Origin: Limnephilus marmoratus
Lineage: Eukaryota; Arthropoda; Insecta; Trichoptera; Limnephilidae
Length of the DNA stretch: 64,000 nucleotides
Assembly (NCBI GenBank): GCA_917880885.1
Contig: OU862916.1
Coordinates: 49,822,831 to 49,886,830 of the forward strand
Direction of reading: 5' to 3'
Shown: in pieces, positions 42,016 to 53,039 of the stretch
Position numbering within the stretch: the first letter of the stretch is position 1
How the letters are laid out: each line of letters starts with the position of its first letter
Position numbers and translations under genes: made by a program
Notes under the pieces: model-generated
What the model was told of the DNA's origin: nothing
The model's database searches: none
What the model saw: the letters and a program-made list of their open reading frames with translations, nothing else

Positions 42016-42048
42016 AGGCCCTGAGGGAAATTATTTTCCTCAGGGCCT
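42016..42048 (+). promoter_or_regulatory. LINE 3' stem-loop, probable reverse-transcriptase recognition site
   Basis: A perfect 11-bp stem AGGCCCTGAGG / CCTCAGGGCCT around an 11-nt A/T loop, four bases after the ORF2 stop and about 20 bases before the poly-A. It is kept in the short elements (both arms in copies 3 and 5, one arm in copies 1 and 2), which is how non-autonomous elements usually borrow a LINE reverse transcriptase. The recognition role is inferred. Confidence 0.75.
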
Positions 42049-42360
42049 CCTGTGTGGTGTTAATGTAAAAAAAAAAAAAAAAAATTAATATGTTCTAATT
42101 AATATGATTATTTATATGTAACTAACTGAACCCGACCACGCTTCGCTGTGGCTTTGTCTGATTTTAATTATTAGAGGAGTTAACAAAAATTGTCTAGCAA
42201 CTGTACATTTTCTAAGAAGACACATTGCTTAATTGAATATCTGCTGTGACTATGCTGTAGTGTAGAATATAAGGGAAGAAAAAAAAACAGTCGTAAATTT
42301 TTAAAAATGATTTATTTATTCACACCTTAAAGGCTTTTACAATATCACGTTATTATAAAT

Positions 42361-44016
42361 CTACGTAAATGTAATGAAAAGATCAGGACGACCATATTTC
42401 CGGCGTATGTATTCTTCTGCTCTTAGTTTCTTTTGATTGAGCCTAATGAATAGTAGTCGCTCTGATTCTATTTTCGCGTACATGTCGACAATGTACTGAT
42501 GGAAGAGCTGACGGTATTTCAGAAGATGTTTATCTTTATTTTCACGTACCATAATTCGATAGGAATAATAATTCATTGTTATTGAAATCATAACCATCTT
42601 GACCGCTTTAAAACAGAATTTTATGTTGCAGTGGATCGTAGCACCTATGAGTGTCAGCAATTCTTTGTACTTGATCATTTCTGCGTTTCAAAACTATATC
42701 GCGAGGATGAAATTCTTCTCCAACCATGACAATTCCCACCTCATTAATTGTTTTCGCATTATATCGTCTGACATGCTCACTTGCTGGTGTTTGATCAGCA
42801 CTAATGATAATTTTATGGCTGTCTGATGGCATGAGATCAATTGCATTTTTGAACATTCGAATTAATTTTTTTTTTTTTTTTTTTACATGAGCTCCACACA
42901 GGAGGCCCTGAGGAAAATAATTTTCCTCAGGGCCTATGTCATCTTTGGGGATGCTGTGTGTAGGGTTTTTTTAGGGAAAGGAAGGAGAGGAGAGTTCTGG
43001 GAAGGAAAAGGGTTTAAGGGGTGGGTAGGAATCTGGGGTTCAGTATGTCCTGGTCATCCGCCTCCAAGACCTAGACAAACCTCACCCCATGAACCCGGGC
43101 ACCCCTGCTAAATCACCAAACGTAGCGAACCACTTGGGGTGATCTGTGGCAGAGGTGTTGGTTATCCAATAAAGGTTCCCGGGGCGGCGGTACCCATTCC
43201 CGCCTCCCAAATTGAGCCCAATTATTGTTATCATGTAACTTTTTTTTTTAACGACTCAGCAATATGCCTTTGACTTTAGTAGAGATTTGACAGCGTGCAT
43301 TCAACTGATCATTTTGATCTCCCATGAAATATATTTGTAGAAATTTATGTTGATTGCTTTGAAAAGGAAGCGAAAAGCCAGCTTTATGATAAATTTGTCC
43401 CTGAATTTTAGAAGTCAGCATAAAATTTTCTGTTATAACGTTAACGCCAAATGAAGTCATCTGAAAACATTATTTGTATTTTTTAATATTTTTGAGGATA
43501 TTTTTTGAATCATCAGTAATTCCTTGCAACAAATTTATCAGTGGTTCTATTGGCTCATCAATTTCATGTAGCTTTACTTTGCCGCTCGAACAACATATTC
43601 CTTGAGTTTCTCCTTTAAATTTCATCGCTTTGCAGTGTGGACAAACTTTATCCATTTTACCGATTTGAACAAATTTACATGAGGTATTGTATTGAATATC
43701 TGGTTCGTATGAAAAAGCAATTCGATGGTACGAAGCATGGTTATTCAAAAGTTGCACTTGCATTCGTCTTTGGCGTTGATCTATTTCTTCTTGGCGTTGT
43801 TGAGATGAATGTGCTGCTCGTCTTCTTCTCGCTTCTACTCGTAAGCTTTTAAGTCTTTCTTCCCGACGATTCGCCAGTTCTTCTGCTCGCCTCTGAATAA
43901 TTCTAACTCGAACATGTTCATTATCGTCTTAACGTTATTAATCAGTGCGGTTTGATCTTCTCTGACGATCTGCGTTTGCGTGTCGAGTACGACAACCTAT
44001 GTTTGAACGTGAGCGA
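42361..44016 (-). pseudogene. Helitron Rep N-terminal domain, broken
   Basis: In minus-strand order: MPRSRSNIGCRTRHANADRQ (44016 on); a basic region RRAEELANRREERLK; ASYHRIAFSYEPDIQ, then VCPHCKAMKFKGETQGICCS (43763-43470), the Cys-rich block; ENFMLTSKIQGQIYHKAGF and FLQIYFMGDQND (43460-43248); SDSHKIIISADQTPASEHVR and VGIVMVGEEFHPRDIVLKRR (42856-42608); MVRENKDKHLLKYRQLFHQY and IVDMYAKIESERLLFIRLNQ (42678-42361), the start of the Helitron helicase-like N domain. Stops, frameshifts and a retroelement insertion break it; the catalytic HUH/Tyr Rep region and the helicase are not reached. The identification is firm. Confidence 0.9.
42866..43214 (-). mobile_element. LINE-dependent short retroelement, copy 5 (complete, in Helitron)
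   Basis: The minus-strand layout matches 30432-30771: head CAATTTGGGAGGCGGGAATG, TTTATTGGATAACCAACACC, tail CACACAGCATCCCCAAAGAT, a perfect stem-loop GGCCCTGAGGAAAATTATTT / CCTCAGGGCC, CTCCTGTGTGGAGCTC and a 19-A tail (T run 42866-42884). It sits between two consecutive Rep segments, with a possible short AATTA duplication. It is younger than the Helitron copy. Confidence 0.85.
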
Positions 44017-44567
44017 GGCATCCCACGAATGGTGATCAACTTTGAGAAAAAATACACATCAATCAACTGGTCACAGTTACACTTTTTTGACCCTTTGAAA
44101 AATTTTCATATATAATTCGATTTGTTAATCTGATTTTTTGTAGGTTTTGCAAAGTTATGAACTGACATTTAGTACAATTATGAGTAAATTTAAAACGCAC
44201 AGAGAAAATAAATGAGTGAAAATATTAATATAATTTGTTAGATATAATTCTACTTTTAAATCTGATAAATTTTTTTTAATCCCTAATTGTAGGTATCATA
44301 AATTTTTGTAATTTTTAATAAAATTAATAAAATGGCAACACTGTCTAGAACTGTCATTCCGTTGTTTACTATGACAAATTATGAGTCAATTTAAAACGCA
44401 TAAAATTATCCTTTTCCTTTGGAACTTCCAAATAAAAAGTATGTAAAAACGCTCTTCTGCTAAAATGCAATGTTCTGTAAAAATTTTGAGTCAATCCAAC
44501 GATTACTTTCCGAGATTAGAGAACGCAAACATACGGATCCTAAATTTTTATATATATAGATAGAGAT

Positions 44568-45766
44568 AATTATGTTCTAATTATTATGATTATTAATATG
44601 TAAAAATTATTTATTTAATTATTTATTATTTATATGATTATTAATATGTAATAATTATATTCTTGCCCCATTTGTCATTGCTGTAATCCATAGCACGTTA
44701 TTTCTACGCTATTTCATTTCTATTATTTTCATTTTGTCTTATTACTAAAAGAATAAGAATAAGTAAGAATAAATAAAAAAAATAAGAATAAGAATACCTG
44801 AAATAATACATAAATAATAATAATAATATAAATAATACCTGTAAGAATACCTGAAACTGAATGTTTTCTTAAAAAAACAGCAGGTATTTCTCTGTTATTT
44901 ATAAAAACCTACAATAATTCAAAGCCTAAATAAATGCAAAAACCTGAAATAATGCAAAGTCGAACCAAATCACAATAATAAACTATTAATAATACCAATA
45001 CATAATATCATAACATGAAGAAATTATGGTAACCAATCGGCACAGATTTAAATAAACACTGGTTTAGAATGTACAAAATCCCGAGAATAAATTATTAAGA
45101 CTGGGCTCAATATTCGGATAATAATTACTGGTGTCTACGAATTTGCATAAATATGTCTTAAAACGACAGGAAAATTATCGGTCAAACCAATAACAGGCAC
45201 GAAGTTGATTGAAGCCGAAGACATATGTGTATTTATCAACCATTAATAGTTAAAATTTAATGCATCTATTATTTCACGTTGGCATTAAAAATATTATACC
45301 CATTGGTTAACAAGTATGTGATATATAGGATCATACATGTAGTTTAAACGGATGTCGTTAGTATAGATAGTTATGTGTAGTTTTTAGGTGTCTCCAGATG
45401 TCAGTTAAGAAGTAAGTAGGTACCTTTGAAGAGTGTCGACTATCGTCGCGGTCGTTCGCGTCTAATGCACGAACGGTCACGCAAATAGCCGATGGTTCTT
45501 GATAGACACCTGGGCTCCTGAGGTGTTTGGTTCCCCAGCATCAGAATAACTTAGAGATTCCTATAGTATGGACATCTGGTCCAGTTAAATATTCATTGTA
45601 AACCTTACGACTTACGATAACGTACGTAAGGCAACTTGTAAATTCGACGAACTTCAATCTTAATTGGAGTTTTCCCGAACATATACCTACATATATTTCA
45701 AGTAATCTGAATCACTGGGATTGAAGTACATCACATAGTAAATAGAACCTTATTATTTATTAGTTA
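44568..45766. other. A+T-rich region, nothing recognised
   Basis: It begins with A+T-rich words repeated from the Helitron's other flank (TATGTTCTAATTATTATGAT, TTATTAATATGTA). Positions 45415-45500 are GC-richer without a known motif. No gene. Confidence 0.35.
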
Positions 45767-45995
45767 CTAGCAGACCCGGCCACACGTTGCTGTGGCTAAC
45801 GAAACACAACGCCATTACCCAACCTTTATAAAATCCACACCACCCGCTTGCCAGCTGCCCGCTGCCTGAATTGAATATTTGAATTTATCGGCTTTTCTTT
45901 ACTAAATAAGCATGTATTATACAAATAAACCTTCCTCTTATTGGTGAAAACTGCATGAAAATCTGAGAAAAATATGAGAGAGTCGTCATAAGAAA
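45767..45995 (-). mobile_element. Helitron-like 3' fragment
   Basis: Minus-strand end GCCACAGCAACGTGTGGCCG then GGTCTGCTAG (CTAG 45767-45770), preceded by ACGAAACACAACGCCATTAC on the plus strand. Nearly identical to 28883-29060. It is truncated at its 5' side. Confidence 0.75.
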
Positions 45996-46699
45996 ATCTA
46001 ATTTTTCTTATCTCTCGCCTTATCTCCCACCCTTTCTATCTATGTCTAACTAATATCAAAAAATACCAATTTCGGTTGTCTGTCATCCTGCGTAACTTTG
46101 ACTCAATGAACCTAAATTTGCTTTGAATTTAAGTGTGCCCTTTTAAATTTTGAACCGACTGTTTGAATATTTCAGAAAAGCGAAATATACCTACCAGCTA
46201 CCTATAACACAACGTTTGAACAGAAATGTATTTACATCGTCATTTTCAAAATTGCAACTGATATGCCAAGATTTCAAGCAATCACAAATTCAAAGAGTAG
46301 TATAAAAAAGTTTCTGCGGGGAGGGGGGGGGGGGGGGTGGCTTTGTTTTTAAAAAAACTCTTTTATTTTAAAAACTACCACCATCCCCTTTCTTTTCCCA
46401 GCCCTTAGATCAGAAAAAAACACGAGCTAAACACCGGTAGGTACTTCAGCTAATAATAATTATAATTTGATGATTTGTATAGCGCAGTTTTAGTGAAAAA
46501 CCATCTCAAGTGCGCTGTACAAATTAATAATGTATTTTTACCATGCTCTATCTTTCTACTAACTACAGACAAGACACATTATTATAACAACTTATGGCTA
46601 ACAGATTGCATTCACCGGTTCGTCGATCACTTTTTGTAATGCATTTGTTCAACAAACGCGAGGCCCGCCAGTAAGCGCTCAAAAGGAAGAAGGGGATTT
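45996..46699. other. Unrecognised; poly-G tract and a small hairpin
   Basis: G run of 15 at 46323-46337. A perfect 12-bp stem TTGTATAGCGCA / TGCGCTGTACAA with one change (46475-46486 and 46511-46522) around a 24-nt loop. No coding. Confidence 0.4.
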
Positions 46700-47095
46700 T
46701 TTTAAATGTAAATACCAATGTTAGAGGGAGCGCGCTAATATTAAGAACGGTAATATTTAAGCGAAATTTGTGAAAATATTTAATAAAACACTACTCGTTT
46801 AAAATAGAGCAAAAATCTCGTGGAAAATGTCTTAAATAGCATTTTAAAAAAACTGTGAATGTTTTCATACATGTAACTTGTAAAATAACAGAAAAAACTT
46901 GATTGTAGGTAATAATTTTCGGAGCACACTTTGCATTTTTTTTCTATTGAGGGAATTTCATGTAATTACCGTTTTGGCGTGGCAAATGTATAGTTTTTAT
47001 CTTCAAAACAGTATACAATATATTTTTAGAAACTTAAAAACTTAAGGTGTTCAAGAGAAATATGTTACAAAACGGTAGAGATTTTGAATGACAAA
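46700..47095 (+). repeat. Interspersed repeat family E, copy 3 (uninterrupted)
   Basis: TAAAACACTACTCGTTTAAA, TAGAGCAAAAATCTCGTGG, TTTTCTATTGAGGGAATTTC in the order of the copy at 40455. No P-element insertion. Confidence 0.75.
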
Positions 47096-47611
47096 TTTAC
47101 CTATTATACTATTTATTAATTAGTAATAATAATAATAATTCGTAGGTTCAGCACCGTCTTTGCAAAAAATCAACAAAATGGATGCCTGCCAATAATCATA
47201 CTAACAGTGTTATAATTTTTCTTGAACATACCTTCCTAGGCAGGCGGTACCTACTTACTTTTTATTGATTATATTGTGTTCGGAGCAAACACCCCAGTGC
47301 ATATTAAATCAATACATTGCCGATTAAAGGGGATTTTCGTATTTTAAATGTACGAATGTGGGGAATTTTTTACCCCTCAAATAATGAAATGAGACGGAGG
47401 CTGTGGGTGAGTGATCTGTCTCCCTCTATCAAGGAAAGGGTGGAAATGGCAGACCACTCGTGGGTGGCTACACTTACTGCCATATTATTTGACTTACATA
47501 TAACTATTTCTAACGAACAGTACGCGGGCACATAAAAATGAATTATTAAATACGATGTATCAATATAAAATTACGAATATGGCAAAACACTTCACATGCA
47601 TAAGATATTAT
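47096..47611. other. Unrecognised sequence
   Basis: A 72-codon frame (47317-47535) has no known motif. It has one GC-richer patch (47390-47480). Nothing else. Confidence 0.3.
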
Positions 47612-47885
47612 TTAACCCCTCAGACCTCGGGTCTATTTTGTCGGAAGGTCAAAATATTTCCACTTTGTAATAAAATCCAAATAAATGAAATATTTCTGAA
47701 CTCCGAAAAGTAAAAACTAATTTTGAAACAGTACCTACGGGTTCAAATTTTAGGTATAATTTGAAGAAAAAAGCATACAATTTTAGAAATATAAAAAATT
47801 TGATTGCCAACATAAAAAAGTATTAAAAATGGTTTACCTTAGATTTTTTCTACTAAAATTACTGATAACAAAAAATAAATAAATC
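47612..47885 (+). mobile_element. TTAA-flanked element family 2, copy 3 (5' part)
   Basis: It starts at TTAA (47612-47615) with TTAACCCCTCAGACCTCGGG and TCTATTTTGTCGGAAGGTCA, and has the shared body to ACTAAAATTACTGATAACAA. The right half is missing. Confidence 0.6.
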
Positions 47886-47999
47886 ACTCTGTTTTATATT
47901 TTATTTTGCTTATTCTTATTTCTTATATTTCACTAGTAGCAACAACTGAATAGTGATTTAACTCACGCTGCGAACATTTTAATTATAATTAATTAATTG

Positions 48000-48140
48000 C
48001 CGGCAACCCAGGCGTTTATTGAAATAACATTATCATATACAAACAAATAAGTAACCCGCCTCACTAGACGATGTCTGTTCTGAGACGGGTACATATATGC
48101 ATACATATACACATGCATACACACATACACGTATGTATAC
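48000..48140 (-). mobile_element. Probable non-LTR 3' UTR fragment
   Basis: Minus strand has a hairpin CCCGTCTCAG...TAGTGAGGCGGG (48057-48091), comparable to the hairpin at 39511-39540, followed by TTCAATAAACGCCTGGGTTG. Next to it is CA/TG-rich simple sequence. No coding remains. Confidence 0.4.
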
Positions 48141-48249
48141 GCATGCATGCACATAATCATAAAAACATAAGTATATAGAATCTAGATAGTGGAGTTTTCT
48201 CTATGCGCATCCTAATAGCAATTCCATTAATTTAACAATTGTTAACACT

Positions 48250-48368
48250 CTGAAAATGTTTAACACAATAAAAAATCAGAAAAAGAAACGGTTACATCTA
48301 GGATTCGAACTCAGGACCTTCGCCTTGCCGGGGCGCAGCTCTACTAACTGAACTAATGTGTTCCTATC
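48250..48368 (-). mobile_element. tRNA-derived SINE, subfamily 1
   Basis: Minus strand: ACATTAGTTCAGTTAGTAGA as A box/D arm, CCCCGGCAAGGCGAAGGTCC as anticodon arm, GAGTTCGAATCCTAGATG as B box/T arm, then TTTCTTTTTCTGATTTT. It faces away from the sister SINE at 49185, with a TTAA-element between. Confidence 0.8.
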
Positions 48369-48382
48369 CGGATCGGTCATAT

Positions 48383-49097
48383 TTAAGAGGGTATAAACCA
48401 GAGAAAACCAGAAATATGTCATTTTTAAATCAGATTTTAGACGTGTTGACTCTTTTCCACAAAAACTTGTAAATTGATTTCGAAAGATGGTTCTTTTATC
48501 TAGTAAACGAATGTTTTAAAAGTTGAGAAAAAATGTTTTTTTTAGTATAATAAGGTTATACCATAGATCGTTGGCAGATTTGTCAAATTTTCAAAAAAGA
48601 TTTTGTATTACACAACACCCATTTCAAATCATATAATCATGCAGTAAAATAAATCAATATATTATCTTATAAACGTATTTTACAGAATTTAATTTAAGTT
48701 TAAATAAAATCATTTAAAAAATATACACGTACCTACACGTGTTTCTTGACGAAAATTGGTCCGTTTGTGTATTTATTTGCGCACTTACAAACCATTACAT
48801 ATCAATTTTTTTTACATTCTTATTTTGCTTAGACATTATTGAAAAATGATAAATACTTAATATAATAATTAAAAAAGTATATAATTTTAATAGTTTTATC
48901 ATCACGCCTTTCAGCATTTTTGGATGTTATAAATTAAAGCAAATTTGAAATGAAATAAAACCGATATAGAGTTATAATTTTAAAAAGCTGGTACGGAGAA
49001 TAGTTAATCTTTCTCATTGGAACCGCCCTGTACGATCGTAAGAACATCTTTCGACAAAATGTGGATTTTCGGCCGCTGGCTGGTTAAACGCACTTAA
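48383..49097. mobile_element. TTAA-flanked non-autonomous DNA element, family 1, copy A
   Basis: TTAA at 48383-48386 followed by GAGGGTATAAACCAGAG; the right end CTGGCTGGTTAAACGCAC is followed by TTAA (49094-49097). The ends are imperfect inverted repeats (GAGNG...TTAACCAG). Copy B at 53554-54254 has the same length and interior (TTGACTCTTTTCCACAAAAA, TAGATCGTTGGCAGATTTGT, CTTTCTCATTGGAACCGCCC). No transposase. The TTAA duplication suggests the piggyBac superfamily, though the first bases differ from the usual CCC start. Confidence 0.8.
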
Positions 49098-49184
49098 CGT
49101 ACCTCATACTTCGACCAAGAACTACCAACATTATCTTTATTTTCTTAACGCATTTTTTTATCGTCTGCTATCTTTATATATGAC

Positions 49185-49315
49185 ACATTAGCTCAGTTAG
49201 TGGAGCTGCGCTCCGGCAAGGCGAACGTCCTGGGTTCGAGTCCTAGATATGATCGTATCTTCAGATTTTCGATTAAGTTTCGCTAATATTGTTTCCATTT
49301 TATTAAATATTACAA
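49185..49315 (+). mobile_element. tRNA-derived SINE, subfamily 1
   Basis: ACACATTAGCTCAGTTAGTG, GAGCTGCGCTCCGGCAAGGC, B box GGGTTCGAGTCCTAG, then body TTTTCGATTAAGTTTCGCTA and ATATTGTTTCCATTTTA. Close to a tRNA in layout, but with the SINE body attached, so I do not call a tRNA gene. Confidence 0.8.
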
Positions 49316-49722
49316 TTTGAGATTTGACTCATTAAGTTAAACATAAAAATAAATAAATAATATGTTTTTGCCAAAGCTTCACGGTGGCAAATTTTATATA
49401 AATATAGAATTGCGCACCATCCACCTATCAATCAAACTATGGATGATTCATTCAATATTTATGTACAGGAAACCTATCTTATTTATTAAAGTTTGCTTTT
49501 AAAAACTTGTGCACAAACAGGTAGAAGAACCTAAGAGACCACACCAGCAATTAACAAATTCCTCAATAAAAAAACAAACCTTTCATTTGGTATTCATATT
49601 TAATATTCGGTCGGACGTCTATCAAGCTCACAGATATTTTATGGTTTATGCATCGATTAACATTCGATCAAGCAATGTCCGCCCGGAGATACGTATTATT
49701 ATTCCCGAGCCGCAATTAGCTA

Positions 49723-49786
49723 ATGTTTTCGATAAAAGAAAGAAATTATTACTACAAAGAATACGACTCTGGACCCGAGGAGGCTG
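49723..49786 (+). CDS. Weak candidate exon ending at a splice donor
   Basis: From ATG at 49723 the frame reads MFSIKERNYYYKEYDSGPEE then A, ending at a consensus donor G|GTAAGTAT (GT at 49787-49788). The residue mix looks like real protein, and a TAG stop lies directly before the ATG. A second frame (49509-49790) is also open across the same donor. The region 49500-49790 is not repeated in the window. No family was recognised and no partner exon was found, so this may be chance. Confidence 0.25.
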
Positions 49787-49799
49787 GTAAGTATGGATT

Positions 49800-50427
49800 A
49801 TGTTAAATTACAAGACAAATCTTATTATCACGTCTCAATTGTAAGAGAATCGTTTCACGTGATTTGAAAATACGTCGAAGTTTATTTCGATGGATTTCCT
49901 CTGGTGGCGGTGACGTAACAAATGGGAAGCTTTTGTTTTTGTGAAGTTAAATAATGCTATTCTTATTTAGACGTCAATAAGTAAAGTCAAAATAATGAAA
50001 TGGGTGCGTGTATACGTTACCATGACGTACTAAAGAAATTGGGAACCTAACATTGTCCAAAAAATAATAAAGATGATAAGATGAAGAATGACAGCATTTT
50101 TAAATTTATTTCGGATATGGTTGGTGGTTGTGACAATCTTGGATTTATGCCTAAATGTCTTCTTCCACGATTTAACTGTAATGCCAGCAACCTTATCGTA
50201 GGAGTATAAATATGGCTCCTGATTTGAAAGAATTCAGCATTTATCTAGTAGCTATCTCCCCAGTCACGTCAGTGGGATCTTGAATATAGATTTTAAATGC
50301 GTGATACCAACATACTAAAAAAAATTTAACATTTTTGTTTTCCCAGGAAACGGAATGCAACACATCCAAAAACCACATGTAAAAGTTTGCGTTTAAGGCA
50401 TTTCGAACAAAAGAAAATACGATTTAG
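49800..50427. other. Unrecognised, would be intronic if the exon candidate is real
   Basis: No repeat shared with the window and no ORF with a motif. Confidence 0.3.
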
Positions 50428-50497
50428 AGTTTCACGGCCAAAAGGATTTTCGTTGGTTGTTTTTGGGGTGTTATGCCGTGTTGAGCTACCTCAGCTA
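50428..50497 (-). mobile_element. Palindromic retroelement family P, copy 4 (3' end only)
   Basis: GTTTCACGGCCAAAAGGATT, TTCGTTGGTTGTTTTTGGGG, TGTTATGCCGTGTTGAGCTA: the complement of the tail and one arm of family P. It breaks off before the centre, as expected for a copy truncated at its 5' end during target-primed insertion. Confidence 0.75.
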
Positions 50498-51235
50498 AAT
50501 TAAGTCAAATACCACTTTCGCTATGTATTCTTGGGCAGATTGAGATAATCTATGTCATTTTATCTGTTTCCCACAAATTACAAATTGATTCTGCATCTTC
50601 TACGACAGCGTAACGCGTGTTTATTCGGCCGTATACGACACATTTTTGATAGTTTTCTTAAATGTGGTAATCCGTATCGCGTTAACGTGCTTCTGTCAAG
50701 ACACCAACTGTGAAAAGTATACTAAACAAATACTGTGCTTATTCAAGAAACCAACGATGACGGCTCATTTGCGGCGCAATCCTCGTTAAGAGATGTCAGT
50801 CGCGAGAAAATTTGCGAATCGAATATCATCGCATACATTAAAATAATACGACAAACGGATAATCATTTATGAACGCAATTTACATGTAAGTAGTTAAAAT
50901 GTCTAATAAATTTGTATTTTTAAGTAGGTAATCACACACTGACAGCAACACATGACAGGCATAGATAAACCGTTGAAAGCCATAGAAATTCACAGAAATT
51001 GACAGCCGATAACGCACGAAGAATGCCTTCTAATATCCGACGGATTTTACCATTTTGTCTTAATTGCCTCGTAACGCTAACGTAACGCAAAAGATAACAC
51101 AAGAATCACCCTTCTTAACCCCTTCATATCCCCGAGTTCCGTTAACGTGTTAATGTCAGATTTTGTTTGTAAAACTTGAGATTATTTAAGAATTGTAAAG
51201 GTTGTTAGTTATTTTATGATTAAAAGCGCCCATGG
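50498..51235. other. Apparently single-copy sequence
   Basis: It is somewhat GC-richer than its flanks and has no repeat partner or coding signal. It could hold regulatory DNA. Confidence 0.3.
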
Positions 51236-51550
51236 GTGATAATTCAAGTTATGTATTTGAGTTTAAGATGAAGCCCTACTAAATAATGCAAAATCATATA
51301 AAATCATACGTTTTTGTTTTTAAAATTTGATCGCTTAGAAGTATTACGGATGCTTCAATTAAATACTGCGTGTAGAACATATCTTGGCCCTTAAAAATAT
51401 CGGTCATTTTTTTAAGCCTTTTAATAAGCCTTGAAAAAAATAAAGTATTAGGTCTATAAAAAAAACTTTCAAGTCCAAACTCTCCTATTTACAAACCTCT
51501 TTTCGGATACGGTTTTATTGTTTAATGAGGCAAATTCAGTTTCTTTTACA
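51236..51550 (+). repeat. Interspersed repeat family D, copy 1
   Basis: AATAATGCAAAATCATATAA, TTTAAAATTTGATCGCTTAG, AGAACATATCTTGGCCCTTA, and ATGAGGCAAATTCAGTTTCT correspond in order to 52605-52895. A+T-rich non-coding element of unknown class. Confidence 0.65.
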
Positions 51551-52604
51551 ATAATCGCAAACAAAATTGAAATTTACGTCAGAACTTCACAAAATAAAAT
51601 ACGACATGCATTTTCGCGTTGTTATTTTTGACATCACAGCGACAATACAGCAGTCAACGAATTTTGATTTTAAAAGCGAACCTTATACTGTCCACCGAAG
51701 AATTACCGACTAGACACACCCATTTTCGGTCAGTCCTCCCCCGGCCGGAGCGGGGAACAGACGTTAGGCTCCGCGTCGTATGGTTTCGTGAATTCAATTT
51801 TTAATTTCCGTTTTATTACAATAAACAATTAGTAAAAAAGGAATAAATGTTTTTACAGCCCTTTACGAAATCAACCTGTAAAAAAATTTTCTCAAATACC
51901 TTTTCCAACCTTTAAAAACGCATTTTCTCAAGTATTTTTAAACTCCTCCCATAAAGGGGCGTGAATTCCGATTTCGTTTTTTTGCTGGACCAGTGGATCG
52001 CCTTAAGGGTTGGTAACAGTTAATTTAATTCGATCACCAAATTCGCAATATTGCGTATTTAGTGATCAATATATTTAATAATTTTTATTTTAAAGGCTTG
52101 TTTATTCTCACTCTCAAACATTGTAAAATATCTTCATTCTTCGCCTCAATACCCCGAGCCGCGAGCATCGCCGGAGCATTTAAAATAATTATAAGGGATC
52201 ATAATCGAAGCAACGAGGTTTGAAAATTTTCAAGATTTAATATGATCGTAATTGCTCCGCGGCCGTCTCAATGTGCCCGTAATATCGGTACAGTCCACCG
52301 CGGGCTTTCTGCTCTGCCGGTGCACACTCCCAGAGTCACCGGGACACAAAACAATAAGGTTCTGCCCGCAGACATGGAGAGGCCGTCAGGCGTACAGTTC
52401 ACCTGGATGTTTCGGTTTTAGCGAGCTTTTCAAGAATTCAATTTTTTGTTTTGTGATTTATGTGGATAGGGTTTTGTGAAATACTAGCTTTATTAATAGC
52501 GACTTATTCCGAGTTCAACACAATTTTTCCGAAATATTTATTCTCGCAGAAAAAAATCATACAGACTTAATTAAAAAATAGACAGTTACTTTACTGTATT
52601 TTAA
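51551..52604. other. Apparently single-copy region with GC-rich patches
   Basis: GC-rich patches at 51725-51790 (CCCCCGGCCGGAGCGGGG) and 52250-52410 (CTCCGCGGCCGTCTCAATGT). Short frames (51619-51804, 52252-52479) have no domain. It lies between two direct copies of repeat D. Possible regulatory DNA or an unrecognised exon. Confidence 0.3.
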
Positions 52605-52895
52605 AGTTAAGAAGAAGCACTACGAAGTAATGCAAAATCATGTGTTTTTAGCATGAAAATTTGATTGCCTAGAAATATCTTTGATAATTTAATTCAATAC
52701 TGCGATTAGAACACATCTTGGTCTTTGAAATAAACGAGGACTTTTTTAGTAAGTTTTTTTACAAGCCCAAAAACAATACAGTATCAGACAGCTTAAAAGT
52801 TAAAAATAACCTACTTGCGAAATCTTTTTGAATTTCAGTTTTATTGTATATGTAATGTGGCAAATTAAGTTCTTTAGAAAATGATAGTAAAACAT
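52605..52895 (+). repeat. Interspersed repeat family D, copy 2
   Basis: AGTAATGCAAAATCATGTGT, GAAAATTTGATTGCCTAGAA, AGAACACATCTTGGTCTTTG, AATGTGGCAAATTAAGTTCT. Direct-orientation partner of 51236-51550. Confidence 0.65.
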
Positions 52896-53039
52896 TTAAG
52901 GGCCACTATACCCAGCGATAGCTTGTACGGATGAGATCGATGTTCGTCCTCTTCCTTTTCACCCGTTTTGTTGGAAAACAATAAACAGAACGATCGCTCG
53001 CTGGGAGTAGTATATCATTATTGATAAAAATAAATAATA

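Larger units (their letters stand above)
41363..42084 (+). mobile_element. 5'-truncated LINE (Jockey/CR1-like) with poly-A
   Basis: It holds the ORF2 C-terminal coding region (41363-42012), a 3' UTR with a perfect stem-loop (42016-42048), and an 18-A tail (42067-42084). Its left edge follows an ATT repeat. This is the best-preserved copy; others are at 34841-35107 (chimera) and 53428-54372 (interrupted). The 3' UTR is shared with the short elements at 10290, 26720, 30432, 35107 and 42866. Confidence 0.9.
42122..44567 (-). mobile_element. Decayed Helitron with Rep N-terminal domain remnants
   Basis: Minus strand: the start TCTATCTATATATATAAAAA near 44566 and an end hairpin CCACAGCGAAGCGTGG, then TCGGGTTCAGTTAGT at about 42121-42144, a mutated CTAG end. 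Between are the coding remnants of a Rep/helicase N-terminal region (see next entry) and an inserted short retroelement (42866-43214). The helicase part is missing, so it is a deletion derivative. Both flanks contain a TATGTTCTAATTA-type A+T repeat. Confidence 0.8.

Noticed and set aside
49185..49260. A functional tRNA gene
   Set aside because: A and B boxes are good, but the sequence is followed by the subfamily 1 SINE body and occurs in several decayed copies; the anticodon arm is imperfect.
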